This document shows positions 5,369-8,058 of a stretch of 8,058 nucleotides of DNA, piece by piece. The notes under the pieces were generated by a model, which saw only the letters and a list, made by a program, of their open reading frames with translations, did no database searches and was not told the origin of the DNA. The translations under genes and the position numbers were made by a program. This stretch comes from an uncultured Bacilli bacterium (lineage in GTDB: Bacteria > Bacillota_I > Bacilli_A > RF39 > UBA660): the NCBI GenBank assembly GCA_947627525.1, contig CANQWJ010000053.1, forward strand, positions 1-8,058, written 5' to 3'. Every line of letters begins with the position of its first letter. The first letter of the stretch is position 1.

Positions 5369-6742
5369 ATGAGTGAATTAAATATGGACAAAATGGTTAA
5401 TTTCTGTAAACAATATGGTTTCATTTTCCAAGGTAGTGAAATATATGGAGGACTTGCGAATACTTGGGACTATGGTCCAGTAGGGGCTGAACTTAAAAAT
5501 AATGTTAAGAAAGCTTGGCTTAAGAAGTTTATTCAAGAGGACCCTAATAATGTCGGATTAGATAGTGCTATTCTTATGAATCCTAAAACTTGGGAAGCAA
5601 GTGGACATTTAGCAACTTTCTCTGATCCTTTAATTGATTGTAAAAATTGTAAGACGAGACATCGTGCTGACAAATTAGTTGAAGATAATGGGGTTGAAGA
5701 TGCGGCATCTATGAGTAATGAAGATTTAGTCAATTATATTAAAGAGCATAATATTACTTGTCCTAATTGTGGTAAGAGTGACTTTACTGATATTAGACAA
5801 TTCAATTTAATGTTTAAGACTTTCCAAGGTGTTACTGAAGACTCTAAAAATACTATTTATTTACGTCCTGAAACAGCGCAAGGTATTTTTGCGGACTTCT
5901 TAAATGTTCAAAGAAGTTTGCGTAAAAAAGTGCCTTTTGGAATTGGACAAGTTGGTAAGAGTTTCCGTAATGAGATTACTCCTGGTAACTTTATTTTCCG
6001 TGTTCGTGAATTTGAACAAATGGAATTGGAGTTCTTTTGTAAACCGGGAACAGAATTAGAGTGGTTCCAATACTATAAAGACTATTGTAAAAACTTCTTG
6101 TTATCTTTAGGTATTAAAGAAGAGAACTTACGTCTTAGAGATCATTCACAAGAAGAATTATCTTTTTATAGTAATGCTACTACTGATATAGAGTATAAGT
6201 TCCCATTTGGTTGGGGTGAATTATGGGGAATAGCTAGTCGTACAGATTATGACTTAAGTCAACATCAAAAATTCTCCGGTGTTAGTATGGAATATTTAGA
6301 TCCAGATACTCAAGAGCGATATATTCCTTATGTTATCGAGCCATCACTTGGTGTTGAACGTTTGGTTTTAACAGTTTTATGTAATGCTTATTGTGAAGAG
6401 ACTTTGGAAGATGGACAAACTCGTGAAGTTATGAAATTCCATCCATTCCTTGCTCCTTATAAAGTAACGGTTCTTCCTTTAATTAAGAAATATCATAGTG
6501 AAAAAGCTCAAGAAGTTTATAAAGAGTTGAGTAAGCATTTTATGACAGATTACGATGATAGTGGAAACATTGGTAAGAGATATAGACGTAGTGATGTTGT
6601 TGGAACTCCTTTTGCTGTCACAATTGATGATAATACCTTAAATGATAACACTGTAACAGTTCGTGATCGTGATACTATGGAGCAAGTAACTCTTTCGCTT
6701 GACAAATTAGTTGACTATATCAATGAAAAAATTACGTTTTAA
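5369..6742 (+). CDS. glyS: Glycyl-tRNA synthetase, single-chain class II
   Basis: Charges tRNA-Gly with glycine using ATP, in the cytoplasm, probably as a homodimer. At 457 residues it matches the single-chain form found in Bacilli such as staphylococci and in eukaryotes, not the two-subunit GlyQ/GlyS form. The N-terminus has the substrate-pocket stretch QGSEIYGGLANTWDYGPVGA (21-40). Cys91, Cys94, Cys131 and Cys134 form two CxxC pairs expected to bind zinc. Class II motif 2 is near 198-223 (SFRNEITPG followed by FRVREFEQME) and motif 3 near 323-335 (IEPSLGVERLVL). The anticodon-binding domain runs from about 363 to the end, with VTVRDRDTMEQ. Start ATG 5369 follows GAGGTG (5358-5363). The T-box leader directly upstream gives regulation by glycine tRNA charging. 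No key residue appears to be missing. Confidence 0.98.
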   Translation: MSELNMDKMVNFCKQYGFIFQGSEIYGGLANTWDYGPVGAELKNNVKKAWLKKFIQEDPNNVGLDSAILMNPKTWEASGHLATFSDPLIDCKNCKTRHRADKLVEDNGVEDAASMSNEDLVNYIKEHNITCPNCGKSDFTDIRQFNLMFKTFQGVTEDSKNTIYLRPETAQGIFADFLNVQRSLRKKVPFGIGQVGKSFRNEITPGNFIFRVREFEQMELEFFCKPGTELEWFQYYKDYCKNFLLSLGIKEENLRLRDHSQEELSFYSNATTDIEYKFPFGWGELWGIASRTDYDLSQHQKFSGVSMEYLDPDTQERYIPYVIEPSLGVERLVLTVLCNAYCEETLEDGQTREVMKFHPFLAPYKVTVLPLIKKYHSEKAQEVYKELSKHFMTDYDDSGNIGKRYRRSDVVGTPFAVTIDDNTLNDNTVTVRDRDTMEQVTLSLDKLVDYINEKITF

Positions 6743-6767
6743 AGACAATTGAAATTGTCTTTTTTTC
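6741..6767 (+). terminator. Terminator of glyS
   Basis: AGACAA (6743-6748) pairs with TTGTCT (6755-6760) around a short loop, with flanking A and T runs adding pairs and seven T at 6760-6766. It begins at the stop codon (6740-6742). Confidence 0.8.
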
Positions 6768-6808
6768 TTTTTTATGTTAAGTTCTTAGTATAAAGGTGGT
6801 GTAAAATT

Positions 6809-6985
6809 GTGAAAAAGAGTAATAAGAAGAATAAGCATCAACTAAGAAAAGTTGTAAAAAAGAAAATAAACAAAGAAATGTCAAAAGATGATAAGATCTA
6901 TATTTTTGCGTGCTCTATTGTCATTATTTTTTTTCTTTTAATTTTAGCCTTTAATTTTGGTAAATGTTTGGTTTCAATAGCATAA
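6809..6985 (+). CDS. 58-residue membrane-anchored basic protein
   Basis: A small gene with GTG start at 6809, eight bases after AAAGGTGGTG (6792-6801), and stop TAA at 6983-6985. The first 31 residues are extremely basic (MKKSNKKNKHQLRKVVKKK at the start), with no acidic residue until Glu26. They are followed by one strongly hydrophobic segment (about 34-52, IYIFACSIVIIFFLLILAF) and a short tail with one Cys. By the positive-inside rule the basic part should stay in the cytoplasm, where it could contact nucleic acid, the ribosome or acidic lipid. I know of no assigned function. There is no obvious promoter, so it may depend on read-through of the glyS terminator. A good binding site and a terminator at the end support it as real; it could be missed by automatic annotation because of its size. 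Confidence 0.68.
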   Translation: MKKSNKKNKHQLRKVVKKKINKEMSKDDKIYIFACSIVIIFFLLILAFNFGKCLVSIA

Positions 6986-7009
6986 AAAAACTAGATTTTA
7001 TTCTAGTTT
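6984..7009. terminator. Two-way terminator between the small gene and the tRNA
   Basis: AAACTAGA (6988-6995) pairs with TCTAGTTT (7002-7009). Read on the - strand, the stem is followed by seven T (6984-6990), a good end for the tRNA-Gln transcript. On the + strand it is followed only by TTTC, so it is weaker for the small gene. Confidence 0.75.
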
Positions 7010-7020
7010 CTAATCAATAT

Positions 7021-7095
7021 TGGCTGCCCCAGTTAGATTCGAACTAACGAATGTCAGGTTCAGAGCCTGATGCCTTACCACTTGGCGATGGGGCA
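7021..7095 (-). tRNA. tRNA-Gln, anticodon CUG
   Basis: A complete cloverleaf of 75 bases including an encoded CCA end (7021-7023). Acceptor stem TGCCCCA/TGGGGCA has seven perfect pairs with discriminator G. The D arm is GCC-AAGTGGTAA-GGC. The anticodon stem is TCAGG/CCTGA with loop CTCTGAA, giving anticodon CUG (7061-7063), which reads CAG. The T arm is GTTAG-TTCGAAT-CTAAC. The U1-A72 pair and D-arm sequence fit bacterial tRNA-Gln. It is a lone tRNA with its own promoter and terminator. None of the 51 glutamines in the genes of this window uses CAG; all are CAA. Confidence 0.96.
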
Positions 7096-7106
7096 ATGAC
7101 AAAATA

Positions 7107-7135
7107 ATTATAACACCATATTTAAAAAAATACAA
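7107..7135 (-). promoter_or_regulatory. Promoter of tRNA-Gln
   Basis: On the - strand, TTGTAT (7135-7130), a 17-base spacer and TATAAT (7112-7107) with TG extension (7115-7114), giving TGTTATAAT. Transcription would start near 7100, about five bases before the mature tRNA. Confidence 0.8.
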
Positions 7136-7141
7136 AAAGAC

Positions 7142-7170
7142 TTGATTTATTTTATAAAATAAGATATATT
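7142..7170 (+). promoter_or_regulatory. Promoter of rpsO
   Basis: TTGATT (7142-7147) and TATATT (7165-7170) with a 17-base spacer. The start is expected near 7177, right at the base of the leader hairpin. It points away from the tRNA promoter, so the two share a divergent region of under 70 bases. Confidence 0.65.
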
Positions 7171-7177
7171 ATTTTCG

Positions 7178-7250
7178 TTACTTCATCTTGGTAATTGAAT
7201 TTTTCCGACAATTACTCAGACGAAGTGAATATTATGTAGAGGAGGAAAAA
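7178..7250 (+). promoter_or_regulatory. rpsO leader hairpin, probable S15 autoregulation site
   Basis: A long hairpin spans 7178-7228. ACTTC/GAAGT, TCT/AGA and GGTAATTG/CAATTACT stack with two mismatches (7185-7221 and 7189-7217). The 11-base loop (7198-7208) includes TTTTTCC (7200-7206), the exact complement of GGAAAAA (7244-7250) in the ribosome binding region. S15 is known to repress its own mRNA in several bacteria through leader structures that differ between phyla, including a pseudoknot in E. coli. The pairing is seen in the sequence; S15 binding is inference. Confidence 0.6.
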
Positions 7251-7254
7251 AATT

Positions 7255-7524
7255 ATGGCAATGACTAAAGAGAGAAAACAAGAGATTATTAAGAAATTTG
7301 CTAGAAGTGAAGGAGATTGTGGTAGTGTTGAAGTTCAAGTTGCAATTTTAACTGAAGAAATTAACAACTTAACTGAACACATGAAAGAACATACTCATGA
7401 TTATCATTCACAAAGAGGACTTTTAAAGAAAGTCGGACAAAGAAAGAACTTATTAAACTATCTTGTTAAACACGATGTTAATAGATACCGTGCTTTAATT
7501 AAAGAGTTAGGTTTAAGAAAGTAG
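7255..7524 (+). CDS. rpsO: Ribosomal protein S15
   Basis: An 89-residue S15, the usual length. It binds the central domain of 16S rRNA (helices 20-22 junction) early in 30S assembly. Start ATG 7255 lies nine bases after GAGGAGG (7239-7245); ATG 7261 would be too far. The characteristic features are present: the N-terminal helix followed by GSVEVQVAILTEEINNLTEH, the conserved HSQRGLLKKVGQRKNLLNYL segment that contacts rRNA, and the C-terminal YRALIKELGLRK. It sits directly before pnp, as in Bacillus and many other bacteria. A structured leader suggests feedback by S15. Between rpsO and pnp lies a modest terminator, which would allow partial read-through. Confidence 0.99.
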   Translation: MAMTKERKQEIIKKFARSEGDCGSVEVQVAILTEEINNLTEHMKEHTHDYHSQRGLLKKVGQRKNLLNYLVKHDVNRYRALIKELGLRK

Positions 7525-7532
7525 TAATATTG

Positions 7533-7570
7533 AATAAAAGTAGACACTGTTTTTGGTGTCTTTTATTTTT
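7533..7570 (+). terminator. Terminator between rpsO and pnp
   Basis: AATAAAA (7533-7539) and GACACT (7543-7548) pair with GGTGTC (7555-7560) and TTTTATT (7561-7567), with a three-base bulge (7540-7542). The tail TTTTATTTTT is interrupted, so termination may be partial. Confidence 0.65.
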
Positions 7571-7589
7571 GAAAAAGATAAGTTATAAT
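7561..7589 (+). promoter_or_regulatory. Possible pnp promoter
   Basis: A perfect TATAAT at 7584-7589 stands between the rpsO terminator and pnp. It lacks the TG extension, and the -35 position (TTTTAT at 7561-7566, 17-base spacer) is poor. It would give a leader of about 18 bases. Confidence 0.4.
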
Positions 7590-7613
7590 AATTTATAGTT
7601 GGAGGTAGTAAAG

Positions 7614-8058
7614 ATGGAAAAGAAGGTTTTTGAGTTTGATTTTAGAGGAAGAAAAATTGTTGTTGAACATGGTGAGATGGCTAAACAAGCAAATGGAGCT
7701 GTTCTTGTTCGTTATGGTGATACTGTTGTTTTATCAACGGCTGTTGTTAGTAAGAATGCTAATATTTTAGCTGATTTCTTTCCTTTAATGGTTTTGTATC
7801 AAGAAAAATTATATTCAGTAGGAAAGATTCCGGGGGGATTTATAAAAAGAGAAGGTCGTCCAACTGAGAATGCTACTTTGGCAGCTCGTATGATTGATCG
7901 ACCAATGCGTCCACTATTCCCCGATGGATTTAGAAATGAAGTACAAATCGTTAACACGGTTTTATCTGTTGAACAAGATAATTCACCAGAGATTACGGCT
8001 TTGTTTGGTTCTAGTTTAGCAACTTGTATTAGTAAGATTCCATTTGATGGACCAATTG
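7614..8058 (+). CDS. pnp: Polynucleotide phosphorylase, N-terminal part (cut by window end)
   Basis: The first 148 residues of PNPase, which degrades RNA from the 3' end using phosphate and releases nucleoside diphosphates, as a trimer in the cytoplasm. Family members are about 700 residues, so most of the gene lies beyond the window. ATG 7614 follows GGAGGT (7601-7606) by seven bases. The visible part is the first RNase PH-like domain, with GRKIVVEHGEMAKQANGAVL, ADFFPLMVLYQEK, the hallmark VGKIPGGFIKREGRPTENA, ARMIDRPMRPLFPDGF and VLSVEQDNSPEITALFGSS. It follows rpsO, its usual neighbour. In some bacteria PNPase controls its own leader; no long leader is visible here. Confidence 0.98.
   Translation, partial: MEKKVFEFDFRGRKIVVEHGEMAKQANGAVLVRYGDTVVLSTAVVSKNANILADFFPLMVLYQEKLYSVGKIPGGFIKREGRPTENATLAARMIDRPMRPLFPDGFRNEVQIVNTVLSVEQDNSPEITALFGSSLATCISKIPFDGPI

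Noticed and set aside
5533..5733. 66-codon open frame on the - strand inside glyS
   Set aside because: It lies wholly antisense to a conserved synthetase gene; no independent support.
153..7524. Possible UGA reassignment, because no complete gene stops at TGA
   Set aside because: Ten genes with TAA or TAG stops are too few in an AT-rich genome, and no in-frame TGA is needed to read any gene; tryptophan is TGG throughout.

Overview
The window looks like chromosomal DNA from a very AT-rich, low-GC Bacillota, probably on the Bacilli / Erysipelotrichales / RF39 / Mollicutes-neighbour side. The evidence is A/T-ending codons throughout, strong purine-rich ribosome binding sites, extended -10 promoters, a single-chain glycyl-tRNA synthetase behind a T-box leader, and the rpsO-pnp neighbourhood. 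The code appears standard: Trp is TGG, and all ten complete genes stop at TAA or TAG. I cannot name a species.

The left part (1-2830) looks accessory. It holds an acidic cytoplasmic protein of unknown function (153-671), a membrane-anchored XRE-type regulator (760-1446) and a secreted protein of unknown function (1539-2408). The DNA upstream of the first and third of these genes shares two motifs, the palindrome ATTCGAAT and GTTTCGAC, so they may share a regulator, possibly the one encoded between them. A 419-base AT-rich gap follows. Its only clear feature is a terminator far from any gene.

The middle part (2840-5174) is a run of separate small transcription units on the + strand: a YitT-family membrane protein, two related-looking small two-helix membrane proteins with matching promoters and ribosome binding sites, and a lone type IV prepilin-like protein. 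Several terminators overlap the stop codon of their gene, and two also supply the likely -35 box of the next promoter.

The right part (5190-8058) is translation and RNA metabolism. It contains a compact, oddly built T-box leader and glyS, a 58-residue membrane-anchored protein, a tRNA-Gln(CUG) on the - strand, rpsO (S15) behind a long hairpin whose loop can pair with the ribosome binding site, and the start of pnp (polynucleotide phosphorylase), cut by the window edge. Control appears to be gene by gene: glycine tRNA charging for glyS and probable S15 feedback for rpsO. The most interesting points are the unusual T-box, the rpsO pseudoknot candidate, the tRNA-Gln(CUG) whose codon is absent from every gene here, the shared motifs around the XRE gene, and the paired small membrane proteins.
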